Source: Desulfuromonas sp. | GTDB lineage: Bacteria > Desulfobacterota > Desulfuromonadia > Desulfuromonadales > Geothermobacteraceae | Reading direction: 5' to 3' | Assembly: GCA_002868905.1 (NCBI GenBank) | Contig: PKUA01000076.1 | Location: forward strand, 1 to 64,000 | DNA: 64,000 nt | Shown: piece by piece, positions 43,178 through 51,223 of the stretch | How the letters are laid out: every line of letters begins with the position of its first letter | Numbering within the stretch: position 1 is the first letter of the stretch | Notes under the pieces: generated by a model | Told to the model about the DNA's origin: nothing | Database searches by the model: none | Seen by the model: only the letters and a program-made list of their open reading frames with translations | Made by a program: the position numbers and the translations under genes

Positions 43178-43206
43178 TTGTCACATTGGTGGCCGTTGTT
43201 TATAAT
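43178..43206 (+). promoter_or_regulatory. Promoter of the copper-receptor gene
   Basis: -35 TTGTCA (43178-43183) and a consensus -10 TATAAT (43201-43206) are 17 bp apart. The start codon is about 70 bp downstream. Confidence 0.7.
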
Positions 43207-43277
43207 CGATTTTTTTATTTTGTTGTCCGGTTCCCTTTGGTGGTTTTTGGTGGTTGAGCTTCGCCCAGGAGGAAAGT

Positions 43278-45380
43278 ATGTCTTTTGGTCTCATCACGAT
43301 TCTTACGCTTCTCGCAATCCATGCCAGTGTGATGCCCGTTTATTCCGCCGCGCCGGTGATTCTGGAGGAGATTCTGGTCGAAGGGGAGAAGGTCCCCCCG
43401 TCCAAGGACATTCTCTCAGTGCGGGAGGTGCGGGAGAGTCCTGCGCGGGATCTGGGGGAGGCGCTCGCAGCACTTCCCGGGGTGGAAATGGTGCGCAAGG
43501 GGACGATCGCCAATGACGTGGTGCTGCGAGGGTTGCAGCGGGACAATATTAATGTGCTTCTCGACGGCACGCGGGTGCAGGGTGGTTGTCCGTCGCGTAT
43601 GGACCCACCCGCCTTCCATTTCGATTTTGCCGAGATCGACTCGATCGAGGTAACCAAAGGTCCGTACGACTTGAGTCACTCCGGCAGCCTCGGCGGGACG
43701 ATCAACGCCGTCGGCAAAACCCCGTCCCCCGGTTCTAGCGTGGATGCCGTCCTGACCTACGGCTCCTTCGATCTTCTCCACGCCTCGCTCAGCGGCTCAT
43801 ATGCCACCAAAAGCTCCTTCGCGACGCTGGGTTACGCCTACAAGTATTCCCTGCCGACCGAGTCAGGTGACGGCAGGCGGATCACCGATATTTATCCGGA
43901 GGCCAGCAAAAACCGCTACCGTGAGGGCGACCGCGACTCCAGGGCTTACGATATCCATACCGTGTGGGCCAAGGGGGAGACCGAAATATCCGGCAATTCC
44001 CGGACCCGGCTCGACATCGCCTACCAGGACGCCGGTCACGTCCTCTACCCCGCCTTGCTGATGGATGCGGAATACGACCGGACCCTGCGGCTCAATTCTC
44101 TGACCACCATCGATCGCGCCCTCGGCCTGGAGGATATCGAGCTGCAGCTGTACTGGACCGGCGTCGACCACCTGATGCATGACGAGTTCCGGGAGAGTTC
44201 GCGTCCGAGCATGGCCGTCACCCGCGACTACATGATGCAGACCGATGCAGACACGAGCACCTTCGGTTTGCGTCTCGGGGGTGAGCGCGAAATCGGATAC
44301 GGGGTGCTTTCGATCGGGCTTGACAGTCTGTTCCGCAATTGGGACGCGGTCAACCGCAGCGCCATGTTTCAGGCCTATGCGGCTCAGCCGATGATTCCCG
44401 ATGTCGATCTGAACCAGGTTGGTATCTATGCCGAATACGTCAGGCCAACAGGAGAAAATGCGAGAATCAAGGGGGGGGTACGTCTCGACTATGCAGACAT
44501 CGACGCGAACCGGCTCAACCGGGAACGCCTCACGACCCTGTATGAGCCTTATCATGGTGACGGGCTGGAGACATCCGCCGATTTCGTCCGTTCATCCGGC
44601 TATCTGCAGTGGTCGTGGTCACCCCTGGATCGGCTCGAGGTCCTCGCCGGGGTCGCCTCCGCCAGCAGGATGCCGGACCCCCAGGAGATGTTCATCGGGC
44701 TCGAACGCCGGCCGACCATGATGATGCCGAAAACAACGGCCTGGATTGGCAACCCCGGACTCGACCCGGTTCGCAACAACCAGGCCGATCTCGGCATCAA
44801 GTACAGTGGCGGGAGTTTCGTGGTTAACGCCGCCCTGTTTTACAGTCGGATCGACAACTTCATTGAACTTGCCGATTTCTCCGACCCGGATGGTCCCGAA
44901 TTGGCAACCCTGCCGCCCGCCCGCAGTTACCGGAATATCGACGCCCTGTTCTACGGGGGGGAGCTGAGCGGACAGGCTTCACTCCCGGCCAGCTTTTACC
45001 TGGGCGGCAGCGTCGCATTGACCCGGGCGGAAAACCGCGCTACGGACGAACCGTTGGCCGAAATCCCCCCGCTGACCGGCACGCTTGCTCTCCGCTATGA
45101 CAGCGGAACCTGGTTTGTCGAACTGTTGGAGAGGATGGCTGCCAGGCAGGACCGGGTCGATAAAGCACTTAACGAAACAGAGACGCCGGGCTGGGCGACC
45201 ACCAACATCAAGGCGGGTCTGAGCTTCGATTCCTGGTCCTTGATGGCCGGGGTCAACAACCTGTTCGACCGGGACTACTTCAGTCACCTCTCTTACCAGC
45301 GCGACCCGTTCCGCTCCGGGGTGAGGGTTCCCGAAACCGGCCTGCTGGCCTTCGTCACGTTGGCGTATTATTTCAGGTAA
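43278..45380 (+). CDS. OprC/NosA-like TonB-dependent copper receptor
   Basis: 700 residues from the ATG at 43278, with AGGAGGA before it. A signal peptide (cleavage near VYSA) is followed by a plug domain (about 30-155) and a 22-stranded barrel ending in the aromatic LAFVTLAYYFR. The plug carries C104-P-S-R-M108 in VQGGCPSRMDPP, the CxxxM copper site of OprC, and the barrel has H298-L-M300, the HxM partner site. Both copper-binding motifs of that family are thus present. It should import copper across the outer membrane with TonB. It faces the ArsR-fusion gene and converges on the radical SAM cassette. Confidence 0.87.
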   Translation: MSFGLITILTLLAIHASVMPVYSAAPVILEEILVEGEKVPPSKDILSVREVRESPARDLGEALAALPGVEMVRKGTIANDVVLRGLQRDNINVLLDGTRVQGGCPSRMDPPAFHFDFAEIDSIEVTKGPYDLSHSGSLGGTINAVGKTPSPGSSVDAVLTYGSFDLLHASLSGSYATKSSFATLGYAYKYSLPTESGDGRRITDIYPEASKNRYREGDRDSRAYDIHTVWAKGETEISGNSRTRLDIAYQDAGHVLYPALLMDAEYDRTLRLNSLTTIDRALGLEDIELQLYWTGVDHLMHDEFRESSRPSMAVTRDYMMQTDADTSTFGLRLGGEREIGYGVLSIGLDSLFRNWDAVNRSAMFQAYAAQPMIPDVDLNQVGIYAEYVRPTGENARIKGGVRLDYADIDANRLNRERLTTLYEPYHGDGLETSADFVRSSGYLQWSWSPLDRLEVLAGVASASRMPDPQEMFIGLERRPTMMMPKTTAWIGNPGLDPVRNNQADLGIKYSGGSFVVNAALFYSRIDNFIELADFSDPDGPELATLPPARSYRNIDALFYGGELSGQASLPASFYLGGSVALTRAENRATDEPLAEIPPLTGTLALRYDSGTWFVELLERMAARQDRVDKALNETETPGWATTNIKAGLSFDSWSLMAGVNNLFDRDYFSHLSYQRDPFRSGVRVPETGLLAFVTLAYYFR

Positions 45381-45390
45381 TGGAGAGGCT

Positions 45391-46482
45391 TTAACCCGGT
45401 CTGTCGGTCTCGAACCGTTCCAGCCGGCGGATGGCATCGTCACGCTTGTAGCGGCAGCGCTCACAGAATTCGACCCCGATCCGACCGTCTGTCCCGAAAT
45501 TCCTCCTCAGTTCTGCGGCCTGCGAGCTCCGCCAGACCCGGCGGAAGGAGCCTTCCTGGAAAATGTTGCCGAGGGGTGATTCCCGGCGGTGGTCGCATTC
45601 GCATACCAGCAACTCCCCGTCGTGTCGCAGGCAGGGCCAGTACCACGCCTTGCGACAGAAGTTCTTCTCTGCCAGATAGATCGCGGCCTCCTCTGACCCC
45701 TGATATTGAAACGAACGGAGTTCGCGATCATGCGGGAGGGCGGTATTTTCAGGGCTGGCGTCGTAGTAGAGGCTGACGCTCTTGACCGTGTAAGCATCCG
45801 CGCCGATGTCCCGGGCCAAGTCCCTGAGGGCGTCGATTTCCACTTCGTTGTCGACGGTCGCCACGGTCCTCAGGTTGATCAGCGGCGCATTCAGTCCGAG
45901 GCGGCGTTTCTCCTCGGCGCATTTGGCGGCGAACTCCTTGACCCGGTCGACCGAGCCGTCCTGGCGGAACCGGTCGTAAACTTCCTGGCTGGTTCCGTCC
46001 ATGGAGATAATGATCATGTCGAGGCCCGCCTCGAACAGCGCGCCGACATCGTAATCTGCCCCGACTTGGGCGTTGGTGCTGATGAGGCTGAGACAGCCGT
46101 AGTTGTTGGCGAGGCGGACCATGTCGGCAATGCGCGGATGCAGCAACGGCTCTCCCCACTGCCAGAACGCAATGACCGCAAGATGCGGGCCGATTTCCTT
46201 CATCAGTCGAACATAATCATCCCACCGCATCTCCTCTTCGGACGAGCCGCCCACGTTTGTGGTGCGGGGGCATTCGGGGCAGGCAAGCTGGCAGCGAACC
46301 GTCGGTTCGAGCTGCAGGCCGAATGGGTACGACCAGGGGCGGGACCGTCGCAGTCGACTCTCGACCCCACGCAGCAGGTGATTGAACAGCCTGGTTGGGG
46401 TCAGGTTGTTGTTGACAAAGGTGAGCCGGTCGTAGTGCAGGTGGATTTCCCCCCGAAGTAATTGTGAGAGGGTCTCTTTCAT
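45391..46482 (-). CDS. Radical SAM protein with SPASM-like C-terminus
   Basis: 363 residues. The cluster motif is C64QLAC68PEC71, followed by FWQWGEPLLHP and IISMDGTSQEVYDRFR in the barrel. The C-terminal third has FCRKAWYWPC, LLVCECDHR with GNIF, and EFCERCRYK, enough for auxiliary Fe-S clusters of the SPASM/twitch type found in peptide- and sugar-modifying enzymes. It is last in a four-gene set; its ATG overlaps the stop of the TIM-barrel gene by 4 bp. No substrate is recognisable and no precursor peptide lies nearby. Confidence 0.87.
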   Translation of the reverse strand: MKETLSQLLRGEIHLHYDRLTFVNNNLTPTRLFNHLLRGVESRLRRSRPWSYPFGLQLEPTVRCQLACPECPRTTNVGGSSEEEMRWDDYVRLMKEIGPHLAVIAFWQWGEPLLHPRIADMVRLANNYGCLSLISTNAQVGADYDVGALFEAGLDMIIISMDGTSQEVYDRFRQDGSVDRVKEFAAKCAEEKRRLGLNAPLINLRTVATVDNEVEIDALRDLARDIGADAYTVKSVSLYYDASPENTALPHDRELRSFQYQGSEEAAIYLAEKNFCRKAWYWPCLRHDGELLVCECDHRRESPLGNIFQEGSFRRVWRSSQAAELRRNFGTDGRIGVEFCERCRYKRDDAIRRLERFETDRPG

Positions 46483-47387
46483 GCAGATTTTTCCTGTGCC
46501 AGCAGCTCGGTCAACTCTTTGAGGTCACGCTCCAGGGATGTGTGCCCGTGAGCCCGGTAATCGGCTTCCAAAATGATGGGGAGGGTTCGCAGCCGTTCGC
46601 TATTCTTTGCCAGAAATCCCCGCCAGGGAATATGTACATTGGAGAGAGGTTGGTGGGCTAAACGACCGTCGTGGTTGTGCAGGTGGATGCACCCTGTCTT
46701 CTTGTCAAGTGTGGACAGCGCCCCGGTCAATCCGCCCGCTTCTGCGGCGGGGAGCTTCGCCGTGAGGATAAATGGCCAGGGTGAAGCTATGTCCTGTACG
46801 CGCGCAGTCACCCGGCGCAGTACTCCCCATTCGTCGGTTTCATAGAGTCGTTCGTACAGGTGCCCGATGTCGAGGCAGATGTCCGTATCGGCAACCTCGG
46901 CCAGGGCTAACAGGTCCGGAACGCGGCGCAGATCGTCGGCATTTTCAACCAGAAAGCGCAGCCCCTGTTTTCGCGCATGTTCGGCCAGTTCGCGCACGAC
47001 CGGCGACCAGGCGGTGAGGCCTGCTTCTTCTTGCACAAAAGACGTTGTCCCCCGAACGTGGAAAACCACGTAACCGGCCCGGATCGAGGCGGCGGCGTCA
47101 ATCGTCTCGAGCAGGACCTCCCGGCTCGCTGCAGCAATGCGGGGGTGGCGGGATACGGGGTTGAGTCCCTCATAGGGGAGGTGAACGCCGAGGCTGGAGA
47201 CCGCCTTGCGCAGTTCCGAGGCGACTGCAAGTGCGCCATCTTTCCCGGGTGCGAGCGCGGTCGGTGAAGACGGCTCGGTTGACACTTCGCAGGCCGACAG
47301 GCCGAAACTCTGCTGCAGGTCGTTAAAGAGATCAACGGCTGCAGCGAAATTGTCGGCCGGTAACATCGCCAGGGCAAGTCCGATCAT
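46479..47387 (-). CDS. Xylose-isomerase-like TIM-barrel enzyme
   Basis: 302 residues of the sugar isomerase/endonuclease IV barrel. Probable metal ligands lie in VHLPYE, FHVRG, LVENADD, CLDIGHLYERLYE, HLHNHDG and ILEADY. Members act as sugar isomerases, epimerases or dehydratases with divalent metal. It overlaps the upstream glycosyltransferase and the downstream radical SAM gene by 4 bp each, so it probably supplies or modifies a sugar in the same pathway. Exact reaction unknown. Confidence 0.8.
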   Translation of the reverse strand: MIGLALAMLPADNFAAAVDLFNDLQQSFGLSACEVSTEPSSPTALAPGKDGALAVASELRKAVSSLGVHLPYEGLNPVSRHPRIAAASREVLLETIDAAASIRAGYVVFHVRGTTSFVQEEAGLTAWSPVVRELAEHARKQGLRFLVENADDLRRVPDLLALAEVADTDICLDIGHLYERLYETDEWGVLRRVTARVQDIASPWPFILTAKLPAAEAGGLTGALSTLDKKTGCIHLHNHDGRLAHQPLSNVHIPWRGFLAKNSERLRTLPIILEADYRAHGHTSLERDLKELTELLAQEKSA

Positions 47388-48673
47388 GCCACACCTCCCA
47401 GGGGGGCAGCCTTCTGTTCACTCTTAACCCTTTGAGTTGAGGATCCATCGTCGCCAATCCAGGGGCGGAAGGCCTCCAAAAGTGCGTTCGGCGACAAAAC
47501 CCGTTGGGCATGCCGTCGTCCGCGCTCCCCGAGGGTTTGCCGCAGTTCCGGCGAGTCGAACATATCCCTCATCGCCCGGGATGCCTGCTCCGGGTCGGGT
47601 TCGGCCCAGACCGCTCCTTCAAGCTCGGCATAGGGTCGGCGCTCGGCCCGGACCGGGACCAGGGAGTAGTCGATCAGCCGTGCGACCTCGGGGGACATAA
47701 AGGTGAGGTTCCCCGAGTATCCGGTCGCGATCACCGGTTTGCCGAGCAGCATCGCCTCGGCAAGCGGCAGGCCGAACCCCTCGGAGCGATGCAAAGAGAC
47801 GAAGATATCGCAAGCCAACATCAGGTCAGCCAAAGCGGCCCGGTCGAGCAGGTCGGTTTCGAGGCGGATGTTCTCGGCCGTTCCGATGGCACGTTGCAGT
47901 TCGGCCATGGTCCGGCCGGCAAATGCGACGTGGTGCAATTTGACCAGGAGCAGCGCATTCTCTTGGCCCTCAAACGCCTGCTTGAAGGCGGTAATACAAC
48001 CGAGGATGTTCTTGCGGGCCAGGTCGGAGCGGCAGTCGGCCATGCAGAGGAAAATGCAGGAATCGCCCGGAAGGCTGAAATCGACGCGACTCAGACCCCG
48101 CCCAACCGGGGTCTGCACCGGGTGCGGCACCACCTTGACCGGGACCGGACAGGTCGGTCGGAAGACGTCGGCGACGAACTCCGAAGGGACCCAGAGTTCG
48201 CTCAGGTAGCGGTAGGCGCGCGACCAGTTTCGTGGCTGAGTTGTCAACTCCCAGGCCCAGGATCCGATGATCGGGCGGCCCCGGGTCATCCCGGTCGGCA
48301 GACTCCGGAGAATCGTGCCGGTCTCCGAGGCGTTGGCGTGGATCAGCAATGGCCCCTTCGCAGGGAAGTCCACGCTGTCCTCGAATTGCAGGTTTTCAAA
48401 GTCTTTCACCCCCTGCAGATGACTGATGTCGAGCACCCCGGGTTCAAGGCCGGCCTGGCGCAGGGTGACGACTTCCTGGCGCGCCGCCTCCCCGATGCCG
48501 AGTCCGGACTGGAGAAAACCGATGATGCTCGGTCTCCCCTCCCGTTGCGGGGCGACCGGCCCGATATGGTCGAGCCTCGGGTAGAGGTAGCAGCGGTCAA
48601 CCGTGCGTTGCACGGCGCCGGGGATCGGCAGGACGCGCCACAGGTAGCGCAGCAGCGAAACAGCCGGTTTCAT
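47384..48673 (-). CDS. Glycosyltransferase, GT4-like
   Basis: About 429 residues from ATG 48673, which overlaps the stop of the upstream radical SAM gene (ATGA). The N-terminal domain has GFLQSGLGIGEAARQEV and SWAWELTTQPRNW; the C-terminal nucleotide-sugar domain has CMADCRSDLARKNILG and the EX7E region in HRSEGFGLPLAEAMLLGKPVIATGYSGN. It should move a sugar from a nucleotide donor in a retaining reaction. The acceptor is unknown; no membrane helices, so cytoplasmic or membrane-associated. Confidence 0.87.
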   Translation of the reverse strand: MKPAVSLLRYLWRVLPIPGAVQRTVDRCYLYPRLDHIGPVAPQREGRPSIIGFLQSGLGIGEAARQEVVTLRQAGLEPGVLDISHLQGVKDFENLQFEDSVDFPAKGPLLIHANASETGTILRSLPTGMTRGRPIIGSWAWELTTQPRNWSRAYRYLSELWVPSEFVADVFRPTCPVPVKVVPHPVQTPVGRGLSRVDFSLPGDSCIFLCMADCRSDLARKNILGCITAFKQAFEGQENALLLVKLHHVAFAGRTMAELQRAIGTAENIRLETDLLDRAALADLMLACDIFVSLHRSEGFGLPLAEAMLLGKPVIATGYSGNLTFMSPEVARLIDYSLVPVRAERRPYAELEGAVWAEPDPEQASRAMRDMFDSPELRQTLGERGRRHAQRVLSPNALLEAFRPWIGDDGSSTQRVKSEQKAAPLGGVA

Positions 48674-49815
48674 GCCAGGCTCCCGCAGCAGCGCAAGCAG
48701 ACCGGTGACAGGCCTGTCTCGCGCAGTCTTCGACGTAGCCGCCGGTATGGCTCCCCGTTCCATATCTCCAGAAACGGCTGCATCGCGACATTCCCCGCGA
48801 CATATTCGAAGCAGCGGCTGCGGATAATGACATCGCCATGGGCCGAAACGGTCGCCGAGGTCCAGGGGGTGAGGCAACGACTGCGGGCAACCACCCTGTC
48901 GGGCTCGTGGTAATAGGTTCGGAGCGCATTGGAGCTGAACAGCGGCGCGCTGTAGCCGATTTGGTCGTCGGTAAATTGATCCCGTAGTCGCCTGATCTGA
49001 TCATAAAGGGTTTCAACGTCGACCCGGTCCGGGGATACTCCCGCGACGCTGACCGGCGTTGCCCGGCCCATGTCGGCGAAGGTTCGGTTGTGCGCGGCGC
49101 TTGCCGATTCCGTCACGTAGTTCAGGTGAGTGAAGTTGACGAAGTCGATCCGCTCCCGGTGCAACATCTCTTCGGCGAACTCGCCCAGCCCTGCATGATT
49201 GAGGTTGCTGATGCAGTAATTGGTCGAGACCCTGGTCAATCGTCCCAACTCTTCACGGCAGCGGAGCAAGGCCCTGACCCCCTTCATGGCGCGTTGGTAG
49301 ACTCCGGGTCCCCGGATGGCGTCGTGCACCTGTTCGGTGCCGTCGAGGGAGACGACGACCGAATCAGTGCCGAGACGGACGAGGTCGGCGGCGTATCTCT
49401 CCAGCAGGATCCCGTTGGTGACCAGTTGCAGGGAGAGACCGTGACGCTTGATGGTCGCTACCAGATCCAGCAGCCTGGGGTAGAGTAGCGGTTCGACGCC
49501 GTTCAGATAAATCTTCGGCCCGAATTCGGCCAGTTCGGCTATCAGGCACTCCCACGCGGCGTGGGGGAGTGCTTCGCGGTCGTTTTGGCCCAGCATCCGG
49601 TAAAAAACTGAATCCAGGTTCTGCTGGCCGACGTCGCACATGGCGCAGCCGGCGTTGCAGTCATGGGTGACGTAGAGGAATATCTCGCGCGGTTTGAAGG
49701 CTCGCGAGCCGTCCCCGAGAGAATACGGCCAGGACTGGACCCAGTTCTGCACGAACGGTTTCATCAGGTGCGGGTGGGTAAAGACCTTGGACATGCGGCA
49801 AAGCAGCTTGTTCAT
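48670..49815 (-). CDS. Radical SAM protein, first gene of the cassette
   Basis: 381 residues. The cluster motif is C53NAGC57AMC60 in IFLYVTHDCNAGCAMCDVG. The barrel has IYLNGVEPLLYPRLLDLV and VSLDGTEQVHDAIRG, as in SPASM-type enzymes. The C-terminal part has RCLTPW, RSRCFEYVAGNV and SPVCLRCC, consistent with one auxiliary cluster. It differs enough from the other radical SAM gene of the cassette to suggest a separate reaction. The long N-terminal lead (about 40 residues) is family-specific. It begins the run of three ATGA overlaps. Confidence 0.86.
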   Translation of the reverse strand: MNKLLCRMSKVFTHPHLMKPFVQNWVQSWPYSLGDGSRAFKPREIFLYVTHDCNAGCAMCDVGQQNLDSVFYRMLGQNDREALPHAAWECLIAELAEFGPKIYLNGVEPLLYPRLLDLVATIKRHGLSLQLVTNGILLERYAADLVRLGTDSVVVSLDGTEQVHDAIRGPGVYQRAMKGVRALLRCREELGRLTRVSTNYCISNLNHAGLGEFAEEMLHRERIDFVNFTHLNYVTESASAAHNRTFADMGRATPVSVAGVSPDRVDVETLYDQIRRLRDQFTDDQIGYSAPLFSSNALRTYYHEPDRVVARSRCLTPWTSATVSAHGDVIIRSRCFEYVAGNVAMQPFLEIWNGEPYRRLRRRLRETGLSPVCLRCCGSLA

Positions 49816-50045
49816 GGATTAGGCCGTTGTAAACGGATCGGTTGAGCAGGGTTGAAGGTGTCGAGGCTCTCAAGTGACAGGGACACCACCTCGAATTTGT
49901 CAGATTCTCTTCTACATCATGCCCCGGGGCAAGTCAAACCGAAAGCCAGACATCCAAGACTTAAGTTAATGATATTGTTAATTTTTTAGCAAATGCCCGG
50001 TCGTGAAATCTTTTTGAAAATTATTGATGGGCGAAATCAGTCGTC
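49816..50045. other. Intergenic region upstream of the radical SAM cassette
   Basis: No small open frame with a ribosome binding site that could be a precursor peptide was found. The right part is AT-rich (TTAATGATATTGTTAATTTTTTAG at about 49967-49990 lies on the plus strand). No clear promoter was chosen. Confidence 0.3.
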
Positions 50046-50975
50046 TTACTCCAGCGCCCGGCGTTGCCGCGGGCTGAGCCATTCAAGCGCTTTTGCCCGG
50101 GAAATCGGTGCGAAGGCATTGAGTTTGGTTATTTGCATGTCGGTCAGGTCCGGCACCCGTCGCAGGGTCGACCACCCTGCCAGCTGTTTCTTCTGGTCTG
50201 AGGACCCTGCCGGGCGATAACTGTCGTCCAGCTGACCGGTCGCAAAACCGACCAGGACCCCAGCCGCGTCTCCGGGCGCATAGACCTTGAGGGCCGAATC
50301 GGCGGCGCGCGCCCGTTCAGAAAGTTCCTGCAGCGACAGGATCGACGGGTCGTAGATCACCCGCGTCACCTCGCGCCCTTCGAGCCAGCCGGCCTCGGTC
50401 GTTATCACCCCGTTAATCCGGCCGATCTGCGTCTCCCCGACCCAGAAGCAGTGGGAGGCGAATGCGACTTCGGCGAGTCGATCCACCCGGTTTTCGCTGG
50501 CGACCGCCTCGAGGTAAGGCGGCACCGGGCGTTTGGCGGTTTGTAGCGCCTCGACCATCCGACCGGCCAAGGCGCCAACGGTCCAGACCCGGTCTTTACG
50601 TGGGATAATATCATCCCCCGCCGCATTGAGGAATCGGACCACCTGGAAGTTCCAGGCCGGCTCGCCGAAGCGCTGCAGCAGGGCCGCATCAGCGCCGCTG
50701 CGATTGTTAAAAACCAGGACAGGTAAAAACTCGTCCTCGATCGCCTCGACCAGTAACGGATGACTCAGGACGGTCTTGCCGAATTCCTGGCAGCCACTAC
50801 AGCCGGGAACTTCCTGGAACAGGACAAAGACTGGCCGGCCGGATTCGGCGCTTCTTATCTGCGCCGCATCGAGGTCGCGTCCCCAGTGCACGGTGCCGAT
50901 CTCGATCGGGTTATCCGCCGCGGTGGCAAGCTGGGCCGTTAACAGCAGGGCGATAAGGGGCATGACCCGTTTCAT
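50046..50975 (-). CDS. Exported thioredoxin-like protein fused to an MsrA-like domain
   Basis: 309 residues. A signal peptide (MKRVMPLIALLLTAQLATAA) is followed by a thioredoxin fold with VPGC59SGC62 in FVLFQEVPGCSGCQEFG. Residues about 165-230 resemble methionine sulfoxide reductase A: HC176FWVGE181 and ITTEAGWLEGREVTRVIYDP mirror the GCFWCxE and later TGY/TGG segments of MsrA. A C-terminal helical tail has LTDMQITKLNAF and LSPRQRRALE. The first domain resembles VPGUxxT-type thioredoxin-like selenoproteins, here with Cys. It is divergent from exported msrB and msrA. Confidence 0.75.
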   Translation of the reverse strand: MKRVMPLIALLLTAQLATAADNPIEIGTVHWGRDLDAAQIRSAESGRPVFVLFQEVPGCSGCQEFGKTVLSHPLLVEAIEDEFLPVLVFNNRSGADAALLQRFGEPAWNFQVVRFLNAAGDDIIPRKDRVWTVGALAGRMVEALQTAKRPVPPYLEAVASENRVDRLAEVAFASHCFWVGETQIGRINGVITTEAGWLEGREVTRVIYDPSILSLQELSERARAADSALKVYAPGDAAGVLVGFATGQLDDSYRPAGSSDQKKQLAGWSTLRRVPDLTDMQITKLNAFAPISRAKALEWLSPRQRRALE

Positions 50976-51109
50976 GATGACTCTCTCTTTCTGCAACCAA
51001 ATAGCCGAGGTGTGTAATGCTCGTTTCTTACCTTCAGTTGCGAACTGTTAAATCCACCATAGCATGCTCGACCCGTCGTTCTGTCCCGGAAGCAGCTGGA
51101 ATCCCATAA

Positions 51110-51164
51110 CTTTACCGAATCTTTACACTCCCTTTAAGCAGCCTTTAAACGCCTTGGCTATACT
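51110..51164 (+). promoter_or_regulatory. Promoter with four 11-bp phased repeats upstream of msrB
   Basis: CTTTA recurs at 51110, 51121, 51132 and 51143, exactly 11 bp apart, ending just before a -10 TATACT at 51159-51164. No -35 consensus is present. This is the layout of tandem sites for an OmpR/PhoB-type response regulator acting as activator. Confidence 0.6.
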
Positions 51165-51223
51165 TAGACTCAAACAATAGCCGAACCGGTCTCTGCGGAG
51201 CCATTTCAAGCAAGGAGTCGATT

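Noticed and set aside
46479-47387. TIM-barrel enzyme as a methanobactin MbnB/DUF692 homologue
   Set aside because: The metal ligands and motifs fit xylose-isomerase-like barrels, not DUF692; no MbnC-like gene or precursor peptide is present.
49547-49573. Strong hairpin GCACTCCCACGC / GCGTGGGGGAGTGC inside the first radical SAM gene
   Set aside because: It encodes conserved-looking protein sequence without a disrupted frame, and the arms are imperfect by two bases; codon chance in GC-rich DNA is enough.
50046-50975. Selenocysteine insertion at the VPG motif
   Set aside because: The codon is for cysteine, not TGA, and no SECIS-like need arises here; only the family relation to selenoproteins was kept.
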